This document shows, one piece after another, positions 27,017 through 36,143 of a DNA stretch of 64,000 nt. The DNA is from Spirosoma rhododendri. Lineage in GTDB: Bacteria > Bacteroidota > Bacteroidia > Cytophagales > Spirosomataceae. The DNA is taken from positions 4,851,001-4,915,000 of the forward strand of contig NZ_CP051677.1 of the NCBI RefSeq assembly GCF_012849055.1, in the 5' to 3' direction. How positions within the stretch are numbered: position 1 is the stretch's first letter; every line of letters begins with the position of its first letter. The position numbers and the translations under genes are program-made. The notes beneath the pieces are model-generated. The model did no database searches. It was not told the DNA's origin and saw nothing but the letters and a program-made list of their open reading frames with translations.

Positions 27017-27465
27017 TTAGCTTTTAACCGACCCAAAAATCCGGCGATAAATGGGCTTCCGATACGCAAACTGTACCCACAACACCGGGTAAATAAGATA
27101 GTCGGTCAGGCGAAAGGGCGTGCGAAATGTGATGTCATCGATCACGCAGGTACCGCCGGTCGAATCGCGCAGAAGTCGGTGCCGGTGATGCCAGTAAGCC
27201 AAAAAGAACGGTAACTTTGTTCCTTGATCGACAAAATAAATTTCGTCAGCGGTCGTCTGCTGGTCAACGATGTTGCTGATCCAGTCTTGCTTGAAAAACA
27301 GGAAGTTAAGCCGCAAATGCACCACGTCGCCCCGCAGACAACCGTCGAACCGAACCACATCGACGGGGGAAATGGTGGGCTTAATCGGTCGAACAATGTC
27401 CGGTCAAAACCAGCCCACACCTGATCCGGTGATTGGCGAACGGGCGTTTTTAGAATGATGTGCAT
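27017..27465 (-). CDS. SRPBCC-like ligand-binding protein, broken by one missing base
   Basis: From ATG 27465 the frame reads MHIILKTPVRQSPDQVWAGF and LSPPFPP, then is lost at the G5 run 27365-27369. One added base restores VDVVRFDGCLRGDVVHLRLNF and gives 149 residues ending at 27017. The remainder (YFVDQGTKLPFFLAYWHHRHRLL, DDITFRTPFRLTDYLIYP) has the pattern of Bacteroidota SRPBCC proteins, a helix-grip fold that binds hydrophobic ligands. The function is unknown. The break follows the homopolymer pattern seen elsewhere. Confidence 0.72.
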
Positions 27466-27619
27466 ACCCGCTAAACACAATAGTCAATCGATTAGCTTGC
27501 CCGAATCCGAAAAATTTCCCAGCATGAGGGGTAGGCAAACGCTAATTATAAACCTATTGACGTTTTTTAGTTACTCACCGTAAGACTGTCGTTAGTTGAG
27601 TTCACCTGTACGATGCACC

Positions 27620-30600
27620 ATGCATAAGCTGCGGTATTGGCTTTGGGTAATGCTAGTGGGTCTGACCATGCCGGTTGGCTTCGCAGCAACACCCGTACCC
27701 GAATACCTGACCGTTCAAAACGGACTGCCGCAGGGATACATCGGTGCTATGGTGCAAAGTCGTCGGGGATTCATGTGGTTTGCCACCCACAACGGTCTCT
27801 GCCGTTACGATGGGGCTCGTTTCAAAGTGTTCCACTACGAACCACTGAACGATCACTCCCTTTCGTACAGCAGCATCGTTGACATCCAACTTGACAAAGC
27901 AGGCTGGATTTGGGCACAGGCCGAAAATAATCGCATCGACCGGTTTAACCCCGTATCAGAACGGGCGGTACGGGTGTCGAACAACCCCCTGTTTCAGCAG
28001 ATCACGGCGGGTTCCCCCATAGCGGGTATATCGGTCGATACGGCCAACGGAGCCTGGATCGTGACGCGGGCCGGTCTCCTGTTTCACCTCACTGCCACCG
28101 GACAGATTACGCACCGACAACCGATGCCCGGCGCAGGTACCAATCCGGTGCTGATTCAAAGTATCTTGACTGATCGCAACGGCACGGTGTGGCTAGGTGG
28201 CCGGGCCGGACTATACCACTACGTTCCGGCTACCCGACAAGTACGGCTGTTTGGCGTGACGAACGGCTTGCCCGACCAGCCGATTCAGTCGATCCGGCAG
28301 CGAAGTAACGGCGAACTAATCGTGGGCACGGCTGGTCAGCTACACGTCGTCAATCCGCGACTGGCAACCGCCCGGCTGCTGATTAACTTACCGGGGCAGG
28401 GTCGGTTGCCATTGTTCGCGCAGGGGCCAGCCGGAAAAGAATACGTCGACCTGAACATTTTTACCGACAAGACCGGCCTTTCGCCCCTGCCCATCAACGC
28501 CCCGCAGATACCGTCCGCACCGGTCTGTATGCTGGTCGATCGCTCAAATACCCTCTGGATTGGCACGGGCGGTAACGGCATTGTCAAACTAAGCCTCAAT
28601 CCGCTACCCTTCACGACCCGGCCATCCCGCTCGTTTGCCCTCGACTGGCTGACCCAGCAGATCAAAGTGCCCGCTTCGGCGATTCCGGCTGCTGTGGCCG
28701 GGCAACGTCCGGCGGGTATTCGTTACCACTTCGACCATCAGGACGCCCTGTGGCTTGGCGGACCGCAGTTACCGCTGTACCGCTACCAGTCTGCCACACA
28801 AACGTTTTCCCCGCTTCCAACGAAAGGAATTCCCGATAACTGGCTGGTCAACGGCGCGCTGCACGTTCAGGCAATCACGACCGATGCGGCCCAAAACATG
28901 TGGGCCCTGACCGACGCAGCCGGGCGACGACTAATCCAGTACGACCGCGCCAGGAACCGCTTTCTGGCGTGGCCGCTGTTGCCCGACACCTACCCGGTCT
29001 GCGATGTTACGGATATGAGTGTCGACGGCGACCACGTATATCTGGCAACGCAGAATTACGGGCTGGTACGGGTCGACCGCACGGCCCAGCGTATTATCCG
29101 CTGGCGCGAAAACCCCCTTAGCCCCAACGCACTGCCGATCCGGTTTCTGCTGAGCCTGCTCCAGGACCCAAACCAGTACGACTATCTGTGGGTTGGCACA
29201 TACGGCCGGGGGTTGTGTCGGCTCGACAAACATACCGGCCAGATACGCACGTTCACTGCGGAACAGGGCTTGCCCGACAACGTCGTCCACGGTATCCAGG
29301 CCGACCGGGCGGGGCACCTCTGGCTGAGCACCAACCGGGGTCTGTGCCGGTTCGATACCCGCTCGTTTGAAGTTCGCACCTACTCCGGTGCCGATGGATT
29401 ACCCAGCGACGAGTTTACACGCCATCAGGACATTGCCCTGCCCGACGGGCGGCTCATTTTCGGCGGGGTGGGCGGCTATACCAGTTTTATGCCCAACCAG
29501 ATTCAAGACGACCCCTACGCACCGGCGGTTGCCCTGACGGGCCTGCGCATCAACAACCGTGAGGTCAGCCCATTTAATGAAAATTCACCCATCGCGGCAG
29601 CCGCCGACCAGCTTACGTCGATCCAGCTGTCGCACCGGCAGAACTTCCTGGCGTTCGATTTTGCGGCCCTTCAATACAATCAAAGCGGGCAGAACCAGTT
29701 CCGGTATAAACTCGTCGGGCTCGACAACGACTGGGTGTACAGCGGGAACCTAAGCACGGCGACATACACCAATCTATCCCCCGCCACGTACACCTTCGTT
29801 GTCAACGCGTCGAACACGTCGGGCGTGTGGAGCCCGGACACACGACAGATTCGCCTGATTATCCAGCCCGCCCCCTGGGCAACCTGGTGGGCTTATACGC
29901 TCTACGCGTTGTTGCTGATTTTGCTCGTCGCACTGTTCATCCGGGTGCGAGTCCGGCGGGTTCAGCTACGCAGTCAGGTGGCTCTTCGGGAGCAGGAATC
30001 ACGGCAGTTGCAGCAGATCGATCAGTGGCGGTCGCGCTTTTTCGCCAACATTACCCACGAGTTTCGCACCCCGCTGACGCTGATTTTGCCACCGCTGGAG
30101 CTTACGCTGGCCGAAATCAGCGACCCACAGCAACGCAACCGCCTGACAATGGTACACCGCAACGCAACGCAGTTGCTGCGGCTTATCAACGAACTACTCG
30201 ATATTGCCCGTATGGAAGCGGGGAATCTGCGCCTGACACTGACGCAGGCCAACCTGATCGATTTCGTGGAGCAGATTGTCGCGGTATTCGTCGATGAAGC
30301 GCAGCGGCAGTCGGTACGGCTTCGGTTTGAGTCACAGCTTACGCGCGCCACCTACCGCTTTGACCCCGATAAGCTGGAGAAAATCATCAATAACCTGCTC
30401 ATCAACGCGCTGAAGTTTACCTCGGCCAACGGGCAGATCGACGTGTCGCTAACGCATCAGTCGCTGCTGGTTACCGACCCGGCCAACGCCACCGACTCGC
30501 TCGTCGATTACATCCGGCTTACGGTCAGCGATACGGGTAAAGGCATTGCGCCCAACGACCTGTCGCACATTTTCGAACGTTTTTACCAGTCCGACGCCAC

Positions 30601-31597
30601 CAGCGACCGGCCAGTGGGAAGTTCAGGTATCGGGCTGTCGTACGTCAGCGAACTGGTGGAGTTAATGAACGGATCGATCCGTGTCGAGAGCCAGCCCGGT
30701 CAGGGCACGACGTTTACGGTCGATCTGCCCCTCGAACCGGCCACGACCAGTTCGCCGGTAGAACCCCAACCGGCGGATGCCGCTCCCCTGAACGACGAGA
30801 CCGATGCATTGTCGGAAACCGACGCGCAGCTGGGTCGCGTGCAGATTCTATTAGTAGAAGACAGCGACGACATTGCCGGGTTTGTCGCGAGTGTTCTCAA
30901 CGACGAATGGTCGGTTCGGCGGGCCCGTAATGGCAAGGAAGGCATTGAGATGGCGCTGCGTTATGGGCCGAATCTGGTTATCAGCGATGTGCTGATGCCC
31001 GAACTGGATGGGTACGAACTGTGTCGGCAGCTCAAGGAAAATCCGGCCACCAGCTACATCCCGATTCTGCTGCTGACGGCGAAGTCGGCTGCCGAGAGTC
31101 GGCTACAGGGGCTTTCGGCCGGGGCCGACGATTACCTCACCAAACCCTTTCAGGTCGATGAACTGCGGTGGCGGGTGCGCAACCGGCTGGAACAGCAACA
31201 CCGAACCCGCCTGCATCTCCGGAGTCAGTTGCTGGGCGAGGGGCACGTTCCTGTTGCCAGCCCCGAGCCGGCCGATGAATTTATGAACACGGTTTACGGC
31301 GCGATCCGTGACCAGTTGAACGACGCCAAATTTGGCGTTGGCGACCTGGCCGACGCCGTTGGCCTGAGCCGGATGCACCTGAACCGAAAGCTGAAAACGC
31401 TGACAGGTCTTTCCCCCAACGAACTGATCCGCACGGTGCGGCTAAACCGGGCGGGCGAGCTGTTGCTTGAGCAAACGTCGGTATCGTCGGTAGCCTACGC
31501 GGTTGGCTTCGACAACCCCGCTTATTTCTCCAAAGTGTTCAAAGAGCACTACGGCGTCACGCCGTCTGAATTTGTCGAGCAGCATCGCCCGAGCTAA
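27620..31597 (+). CDS. Hybrid two-component system regulator (sensor kinase, receiver and AraC domain in one chain)
   Basis: A 1,325-residue one-component HTCS. A signal peptide (WVMLVGLTMPVGFAA) leads to a periplasmic sensor of about 14 regulator-propeller repeats (for example DRNGTVWLGGRAGLYHY) and a Y_Y_Y domain, then the helix TLYALLLILLVALFI near residue 760. The kinase part has ITHEFRTPL with the phospho-acceptor His813 and NLLINALKF and SGIGLSYV in the ATPase. The receiver has VISDVLMPELDGY with Asp1123, and an AraC-type HTH ends the chain (VAYAVGFDNPAYFSKVFKEH). Such proteins bind an oligosaccharide and switch on a SusCD locus. Here none is adjacent, so the regulon lies elsewhere. ATG 27620 is preferred over TTG 27596 because it starts the signal peptide. 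Confidence 0.93.
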   Translation: MHKLRYWLWVMLVGLTMPVGFAATPVPEYLTVQNGLPQGYIGAMVQSRRGFMWFATHNGLCRYDGARFKVFHYEPLNDHSLSYSSIVDIQLDKAGWIWAQAENNRIDRFNPVSERAVRVSNNPLFQQITAGSPIAGISVDTANGAWIVTRAGLLFHLTATGQITHRQPMPGAGTNPVLIQSILTDRNGTVWLGGRAGLYHYVPATRQVRLFGVTNGLPDQPIQSIRQRSNGELIVGTAGQLHVVNPRLATARLLINLPGQGRLPLFAQGPAGKEYVDLNIFTDKTGLSPLPINAPQIPSAPVCMLVDRSNTLWIGTGGNGIVKLSLNPLPFTTRPSRSFALDWLTQQIKVPASAIPAAVAGQRPAGIRYHFDHQDALWLGGPQLPLYRYQSATQTFSPLPTKGIPDNWLVNGALHVQAITTDAAQNMWALTDAAGRRLIQYDRARNRFLAWPLLPDTYPVCDVTDMSVDGDHVYLATQNYGLVRVDRTAQRIIRWRENPLSPNALPIRFLLSLLQDPNQYDYLWVGTYGRGLCRLDKHTGQIRTFTAEQGLPDNVVHGIQADRAGHLWLSTNRGLCRFDTRSFEVRTYSGADGLPSDEFTRHQDIALPDGRLIFGGVGGYTSFMPNQIQDDPYAPAVALTGLRINNREVSPFNENSPIAAAADQLTSIQLSHRQNFLAFDFAALQYNQSGQNQFRYKLVGLDNDWVYSGNLSTATYTNLSPATYTFVVNASNTSGVWSPDTRQIRLIIQPAPWATWWAYTLYALLLILLVALFIRVRVRRVQLRSQVALREQESRQLQQIDQWRSRFFANITHEFRTPLTLILPPLELTLAEISDPQQRNRLTMVHRNATQLLRLINELLDIARMEAGNLRLTLTQANLIDFVEQIVAVFVDEAQRQSVRLRFESQLTRATYRFDPDKLEKIINNLLINALKFTSANGQIDVSLTHQSLLVTDPANATDSLVDYIRLTVSDTGKGIAPNDLSHIFERFYQSDATSDRPVGSSGIGLSYVSELVELMNGSIRVESQPGQGTTFTVDLPLEPATTSSPVEPQPADAAPLNDETDALSETDAQLGRVQILLVEDSDDIAGFVASVLNDEWSVRRARNGKEGIEMALRYGPNLVISDVLMPELDGYELCRQLKENPATSYIPILLLTAKSAAESRLQGLSAGADDYLTKPFQVDELRWRVRNRLEQQHRTRLHLRSQLLGEGHVPVASPEPADEFMNTVYGAIRDQLNDAKFGVGDLADAVGLSRMHLNRKLKTLTGLSPNELIRTVRLNRAGELLLEQTSVSSVAYAVGFDNPAYFSKVFKEHYGVTPSEFVEQHRPS

Positions 31598-31833
31598 TCC
31601 TCAGCTGACCTATAACCATTAGGTCACAATTCGATTCGTAGCACACTAGTCTGTGTGTGGCTGCTGCTGTCGTTCATCCTTGCTTTCCGATCGTTCATAC
31701 ACATCTGAGCGCCCAATTTGGGCGATGTTCCAAAATTGATAGGACGTGTTACATAACTGTAAGTCGGTTGATTAGGCGTTGCTTAACATTGCATACAGCC
31801 TTTCTCCAGCAAACTCTAGTCGCTATCAACCGT

Positions 31834-32232
31834 ATGACTTACTTTTCATCTATCACACCTGCATCGCGCACGATGCCCGCCGATTGGCCACCGCTCAAAC
31901 TGTATCTTCGTGAGTCAGGCCGGCAGTCATTCCCCGTTTCTGATCTGGTCTATATGCAGGCCGTTGCTAACTACAGCTGGCTCAACTGGATGGACGGCAA
32001 GCGAATGCTGATGCCCCGCACCCTTAAATACTACACCCCCAAACTTCCCTCCGACTGGTTTATCCGACTACACCGCAACTGCGTGGTAAACCGCCGATAC
32101 ATCGATCGGCTGGAGCGGACCGACGCGGGGGGCGTAGTACACCTGACCACAGGCGACAAACTTCCAGTGTCGCGTCGGCGGTGGAGCACAGTACGCCGTC
32201 AACTGGTTTCTATGATGCCACACCTCAACTGA
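31834..32232 (+). CDS. LytTR-domain DNA-binding protein
   Basis: A 132-residue protein that is almost all a LytTR DNA-binding domain: PVSDLVYMQAVANYSWLNW, then MPRTLKYYTPKLPSDWFIRLHRNCVVNRRYIDRLE and PVSRRRW. There is no receiver domain, so it is a stand-alone LytTR protein, probably regulated by partner proteins or by abundance. ATG 31834 (MTYFSSITPASR) is chosen; an open frame further upstream has no family features. It follows the HTCS gene after 236 bases. The intergenic gap holds a CGCCCAATTTGGGCG palindrome (31710-31724) that could be a regulator site. Confidence 0.85.
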   Translation: MTYFSSITPASRTMPADWPPLKLYLRESGRQSFPVSDLVYMQAVANYSWLNWMDGKRMLMPRTLKYYTPKLPSDWFIRLHRNCVVNRRYIDRLERTDAGGVVHLTTGDKLPVSRRRWSTVRRQLVSMMPHLN

Positions 32233-32251
32233 TCCCGATAGCTGTAAAAAG

Positions 32252-32290
32252 AAAGGGTGGTCGAATCGCTTGATTCGACCACCCTTTTTA
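32252..32290. terminator. Terminator after the LytTR gene
   Basis: AAAGGGTGGTCGAATC (32252-32267) pairs with GATTCGACCACCCTTT (32272-32287) around a 4-base loop, followed by a short T-tract. An A5 block on the left makes it usable in both directions between the convergent LytTR and glyS genes. Confidence 0.75.
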
Positions 32291-32298
32291 CGTTTAAG

Positions 32299-32370
32299 GT
32301 TCAAGGTTTAAAGTCTAACGTTTAAGGTTCAGTGAAGGCAACCTTAAACGTTAGACTTTAAACCTTGAAC
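32299..32370. repeat. Perfect 31-bp heptad inverted repeat at the glyS stop
   Basis: Arms 32299-32329 and 32340-32370 are perfect reverse complements with a 10-base loop. The words GTTCAAG, GTTTAAA, GTCTAAC, GTTTAAG keep a 7-base period. The right arm ends on the first base of the glyS stop codon (32370-32372). Confidence 0.9.
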
Positions 32371-33878
32371 TACATTTTTTCCAGTACCCGCTCCATCGAG
32401 ACTTCCTGGCCGATGCGGGCTTTGAGTTCGCTGATCGGGATACGAATCTGCTCGGTGGTGTCGCGGTACCGGATCGTTACGGTGTCATCTTCCAGCGTCT
32501 GGTAGTCGACGGCGATGCAGAACGGTGTACCGATCAGATCCTGCCGGGTGTATCGTTTGCCGATGGCGTCGCGCTCTTCGTAGACTACCCGGAATTCCGA
32601 ACGCAGACTTTTAACGATCTGCTCTGCTTTCTCCGGCAGACCATCCTTACGCACCAGCGGGAACACAGCCGCTTTCACGGGTGCCAGTGCCGGGTGCAAC
32701 TTCAGGTACGTCCGCTCTTTTTTGTCGTCGCCTTCGCCGACGGTTTCGCGGGTAAACGCGTTGCAGAACGTCGCCAGGAACAGCCGGTCGGCCCCAACCG
32801 ACGTTTCGACCACGTACGGGATGTAGTTACCGTAGGGCTTACCCGTTGCCGGGTCGACGTCATTGTCGAAGTACTGCTGCTTCTTACGGCTCAGCTCTTG
32901 GTGCGCTTTCAAATCGAAATCGGTACGCGAGTGAATGCCTTCCATCTCGCGGAAACCAAACGGAAACTTGTACTCGATGTCAACGGCTGCGTTGGCGTAG
33001 TGAGCCAGCTTTTCGTGGATGTGGAATTTGAGCTTCTCGGCGGGCAAGCCGATGGCCTGGTGAAACTTCATCCGCGTATCGCGCCAGCGTTCGTACCACT
33101 CCTGATCGGTGCCGGGGCGAACGAAAAACTGCATTTCCATCTGCTCGAATTCGCGCATACGGAACGTGAACTGCCGGGCTACGATCTCGTTGCGGAACGC
33201 CTTACCGATTTGCGCAATCCCGAATGGTACCTTCATCCGGCCCGTTTTCTGCACGTTCAGAAAATTGACGAAAATACCCTGTGCCGTTTCGGGACGGAGA
33301 TAGATCAGGCTGGCGTCTTCAGCCAGCGAACCGACCTGGGTCGAAAACATCAGGTTGAACTGCCGCACTTCGGTCCAGTTGTCGGTGCCCGACACGGGGT
33401 CTTTGATGCCTTCGGCGATAATCAGATTGCGGACACCCTCCAGATCATTGTCGCCCAGCAGCCGACCCATCTCCTGTAACAGCGCAGTGCTGCGCGCTTC
33501 ATCGCCCGCGTTGGCATATTCTTCCGCTTTCAGTTCGAGCAGTTGGTCGGCCCGGTACCGTTTCTTGGAATCGCGGTTATCAATCATCGGATCGTTGAAC
33601 GAGTCGACGTGACCCGACGCTTTCCAGGTCAGCGGGTGCATGAAAATCGACGCGTCGATACCAACCACATTGTCGTGGAGTTGCGTCATGGCTTTCCACC
33701 ACAGCGTTTTCAGGTTATTCTTCAGTTCAACCCCGTTCTGACCGTAGTCGTACACGGCCTGTAGCCCATCGTAGATTTCGGAGGACGGAAATACGAAGCC
33801 GTATTCCTTAGCGTGGGCAATTATATCCTGCAAGGATGCCGCCGGTGTTTCGGCGGACGCGTTTTGTGTAGTGCTCAT
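32370..33878 (-). CDS. glyS: Glycine--tRNA ligase (class II, alpha2 type)
   Basis: A 502-residue single-chain glycyl-tRNA synthetase. The N-terminus has IIAHAKEYGFVFPSSEIYDG; motif 2 region holds QIGKAFRNEIVARQFTFRMREFEQMEMQFF; motif 3 has YVVETSVGADRLFLATFCNA. The anticodon-binding domain follows (LAPVKAAVFPLVRKDGLPEKA). The start is ATG 33878 (MSTTQNASAETPAA); a frame open to 33905 overlaps the promoter box. It charges tRNA-Gly in the cytoplasm. The stop lies against a heptad repeat, and the gene is divergent from an ECF sigma factor gene. Confidence 0.97.
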   Translation of the reverse strand: MSTTQNASAETPAASLQDIIAHAKEYGFVFPSSEIYDGLQAVYDYGQNGVELKNNLKTLWWKAMTQLHDNVVGIDASIFMHPLTWKASGHVDSFNDPMIDNRDSKKRYRADQLLELKAEEYANAGDEARSTALLQEMGRLLGDNDLEGVRNLIIAEGIKDPVSGTDNWTEVRQFNLMFSTQVGSLAEDASLIYLRPETAQGIFVNFLNVQKTGRMKVPFGIAQIGKAFRNEIVARQFTFRMREFEQMEMQFFVRPGTDQEWYERWRDTRMKFHQAIGLPAEKLKFHIHEKLAHYANAAVDIEYKFPFGFREMEGIHSRTDFDLKAHQELSRKKQQYFDNDVDPATGKPYGNYIPYVVETSVGADRLFLATFCNAFTRETVGEGDDKKERTYLKLHPALAPVKAAVFPLVRKDGLPEKAEQIVKSLRSEFRVVYEERDAIGKRYTRQDLIGTPFCIAVDYQTLEDDTVTIRYRDTTEQIRIPISELKARIGQEVSMERVLEKM

Positions 33879-33887
33879 ACGTAACCG

Positions 33888-33895
33888 CAAAAGTA
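33888..33895 (-). promoter_or_regulatory. Probable -7 box of the glyS promoter
   Basis: On the minus strand this reads TACTTTTG, a match to TAnnTTTG. Its last base is 10 bases before the glyS ATG (33878), so the leader would be very short. No clear -33 box was found. Confidence 0.4.
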
Positions 33896-34027
33896 CGATA
33901 ACCAATCACAAGGCCGTATACCCGACTGCTTTTTCACCAACAACCGTCTGTACAACCCCTTGCCCGGCAAACCACAATCCCGACCGTTCAGCGATACAAT
34001 CCGTAAATAGTGGTCGGTTCACTACAA

Positions 34028-34035
34028 TATTTTTG
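34028..34035 (+). promoter_or_regulatory. Probable -7 box of the sigma factor gene
   Basis: TATTTTTG matches TAnnTTTG, 54 bases before the proposed GTG start at 34090. The long upstream open frame would have to pass through it, which supports a start after this box. Confidence 0.35.
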
Positions 34036-34089
34036 TTCCGAAACCGACTCTATCCGTATGAGCCGCTCTTTCGATGGTTCAGCTTACCA

Positions 34090-34707
34090 GTGAATGCAAC
34101 CACGCTGACATATACCCAGTTGATTACTCCACCGGATGGCCCAGACTCAGGCGGCTGGCAGGCGCAGAACGACCAGATTCAGGAGACGGTCCGGCGTGAA
34201 CGCGGTCGCCTGTTCGACTTTATCCGCCGTCGCCTGCCCGATACCGAAGCCGCCGAAGACGTGCTTCAGGACGTTTTCTATGAACTGACGGAAGCGTACC
34301 GACTGACGCGCCCCATCGGTCGGGCGGCCGCGTGGCTGTTCGCCGTGGCCCGCAATAAAATCGCGGACTGGTATCGGAAGCCCCGCCCCGTTTCCCTCAA
34401 TGCGCCCCTCGGTGACGACTCATTGGACGACGATATCCCGATGCTGATGGACTTTATCGGCTCGGATAATTCACCAGAAACCGAACTCTTTCGCGAGGCT
34501 TTTCTGGATTCGCTGACCGACGCGCTGGAGGAATTACCTGCCGAACAGCGGGACGTATTCTGGCGACACGAGATCGACGGACAACCGTTTAAAGACATAT
34601 CGGCTGAACTGGGGGTTTCGGTCAACACGTTACTGTCGCGGAAACGATACGCCATACTGCACCTGCGCGAACGGCTCCAGGATCTGTACGACGACCTGAC
34701 CGACTAA
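34090..34707 (+). CDS. ECF-type RNA polymerase sigma factor
   Basis: A sigma-70 family protein with region 2 (RERGRLFDFIRRRLPDTEAAEDVLQDVFYELTE, AAAWLFAVARNKIADWYRK) and region 4 (LEELPAEQRDVFWRHEIDG, FKDISAELGVSVNTLLSRKRYA). The open frame runs back to 33871 but has no ATG nearby. GTG 34090 gives 205 residues, a normal ECF length, and lies after a -7-like box; TTG 34120 is the other choice. It is followed after 45 bases by a small membrane protein that may be its partner. No FecR-type anti-sigma gene is adjacent. Confidence 0.82.
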   Translation: MNATTLTYTQLITPPDGPDSGGWQAQNDQIQETVRRERGRLFDFIRRRLPDTEAAEDVLQDVFYELTEAYRLTRPIGRAAAWLFAVARNKIADWYRKPRPVSLNAPLGDDSLDDDIPMLMDFIGSDNSPETELFREAFLDSLTDALEELPAEQRDVFWRHEIDGQPFKDISAELGVSVNTLLSRKRYAILHLRERLQDLYDDLTD

Positions 34708-34752
34708 TCAGCTAGTTTAGCCCCTACTTAACCGCACTGAGTTAATTTAATT

Positions 34753-35124
34753 ATGAAGCGATTTCGATTTAGTCAGGTACTGCGATTTGTCCTGTTCACG
34801 ACCTTGTTTGTGGGCGTGATGGGCTTCGCTGTAATGAGCCTTTGGAACCTTACCCTTCCCCTGCTGGTACGGGGAGTTTCAGCCATCACTTTCTGGCAGG
34901 CCATTGCCCTGCTGGTATTGTCGCGACTGCTGTTTGGTGGTTTTCGCGGCCCCTGGAACCGGACCGACTTTGGCACGTTCAAACGCGACCAGTGGAAAGG
35001 CCGTATGGCCGAACACTGGCAGAAGCTGACGCCCGAACAGCGCGACCGGATGCGGCAATTTTGGGGCAACCGATGCCGCCCAGACCGATCGACGCCCCCA
35101 ACCGACTCAACCGACGCTTCGTAG
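34753..35124 (+). CDS. Small membrane protein downstream of the sigma factor
   Basis: A 123-residue protein with an N-terminal helix (VLRFVLFTTLFVGVMGFAVMSLW) and a second (FWQAIALLVLSRLLFGGF), then a charged C-terminal tail of about 50 residues rich in Arg and Asp (KRDQWKGRMAEHWQKLTPEQRDRMRQFW). The tail resembles that of small membrane proteins that follow ECF sigma genes in Bacteroidota, possibly anti-sigma or target proteins, but I do not recognise a named family. It lies 45 bases after the sigma gene on the same strand. Confidence 0.65.
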   Translation: MKRFRFSQVLRFVLFTTLFVGVMGFAVMSLWNLTLPLLVRGVSAITFWQAIALLVLSRLLFGGFRGPWNRTDFGTFKRDQWKGRMAEHWQKLTPEQRDRMRQFWGNRCRPDRSTPPTDSTDAS

Positions 35125-35134
35125 CAAATTCTTA

Positions 35135-35770
35135 TTAGCTCCGCTTACGCCCCAGCACGGCCATACTTTTCCAGAAATAGGGAAAGCGGCCAACGCCGTG
35201 AAACTCGATTGGGTCGAAACCCGTGTCGGCAAAAAGCTGCCGGAGTGATTGTTTGCTGAAAAACTTAATATGGCCACCGTACCAGAGCGGGGCGTGGTGT
35301 TGGTCCCATTTACCAAGTAGGGTAATCATCAGATTTTTCCAGTACCCGTGGTAAGGCGTTGTCACGAGCAGATACCCGCCTTCGTTCAGCACTGCCGACG
35401 CATAGGTAAATAGCTGATGCGGATTGTACAGGTGTTCAACTACTTCGGTAGATACCACCATATCAAACTTTTCTTCGGTTTCCAGCATCTCCGCCGGGTC
35501 ATGCTGCACACCGTAGGCGTAAAACGTCAGGTTGGGGTAGGTTTGCCGGGCAATGTCGATACCCTTCTCGTCGTAATCCGTTCCAACGGCATCGTACCCG
35601 GCCCGAACCAGATCGGCACACAAGGCTCCGTTGCCCGCGCCCATATCCAGAATGCGCCGGGGGCGCAGTGCCTCCACACATTCTATCACCTTCGGGGTTA
35701 CGTAGTGGCAGGAGTGCGGAGCTTCCGCATCTTCCCAGGTATACACCCGCCGTTTCACATCTGTCAGCAT
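35135..35770 (-). CDS. Class I SAM-dependent methyltransferase (UbiG-like)
   Basis: A 211-residue methyltransferase. ILDMGAGNGALCADLVRAGYDAVGTDYDEKG holds motif I and the acidic residue that binds SAM; FDMVVSTEVVEHLYNP is motif post-I/II and GGYLLVTTPYHGYWKN is motif III. The overall pattern resembles UbiG/3-demethylubiquinone methyltransferase relatives, which often act on lipids or cell-envelope sugars. Substrate is not known. It converges on the small membrane protein gene, with 10 bases between the stop codons. Confidence 0.82.
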   Translation of the reverse strand: MLTDVKRRVYTWEDAEAPHSCHYVTPKVIECVEALRPRRILDMGAGNGALCADLVRAGYDAVGTDYDEKGIDIARQTYPNLTFYAYGVQHDPAEMLETEEKFDMVVSTEVVEHLYNPHQLFTYASAVLNEGGYLLVTTPYHGYWKNLMITLLGKWDQHHAPLWYGGHIKFFSKQSLRQLFADTGFDPIEFHGVGRFPYFWKSMAVLGRKRS

Positions 35771-36143
35771 AGTTTTGTTGATTGAAGTATGTATACGTTC
35801 ACTACCGTATTTTTTAAAGGCTGATATCTGTTAATCACTGAATAGCAATTAGCGTAAATAAATACAATAAAATCTGGTTTTTCTTTTGTGACGACTACAT
35901 GTTTTATGCCATACCCTTCGGGCATTCCCGAGCAGCGCGAGCGAATACGCCAACGCTGGAGCAGACGCTGTAGCAGTATTGGGAAGCGCGTTCGAACAAA
36001 TCCACCAACATCGCACCAATCCGATAAGGCAACCGAGTGAGGGTCACCCATTTCCTCACTAGATGTTTGAGTTGAGGGTAGCTGTCGTAGCCCGGCCGTT
36101 ATACCGGCGCAGGTCGTCTGCGAATACTCAACTCCCTACCCTT
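35771..36143. other. 373-base gap between the methyltransferase and the oxidase subunit I gene
   Basis: A short frame at about 35920-36040 is too small and lacks any recognisable feature. A long minus-strand frame (35764-36051) has no codon pattern or motif and looks like chance. An 8-base inverted repeat (GAGTTGAG/CTCAACTC) flanks the last 60 bases before ATG 36144 and may be a control site. Confidence 0.4.

Noticed and set aside
31710..31724. CGCCCAATTTGGGCG palindrome as a terminator of the HTCS gene
   Set aside because: No T-run follows and the stem is only 7 bp. I mention it as a possible regulator site instead.
35764..36051. A 95-codon minus-strand frame before the oxidase gene
   Set aside because: There is no start context, motif or codon pattern, and it spans the likely promoter region of the oxidase gene.
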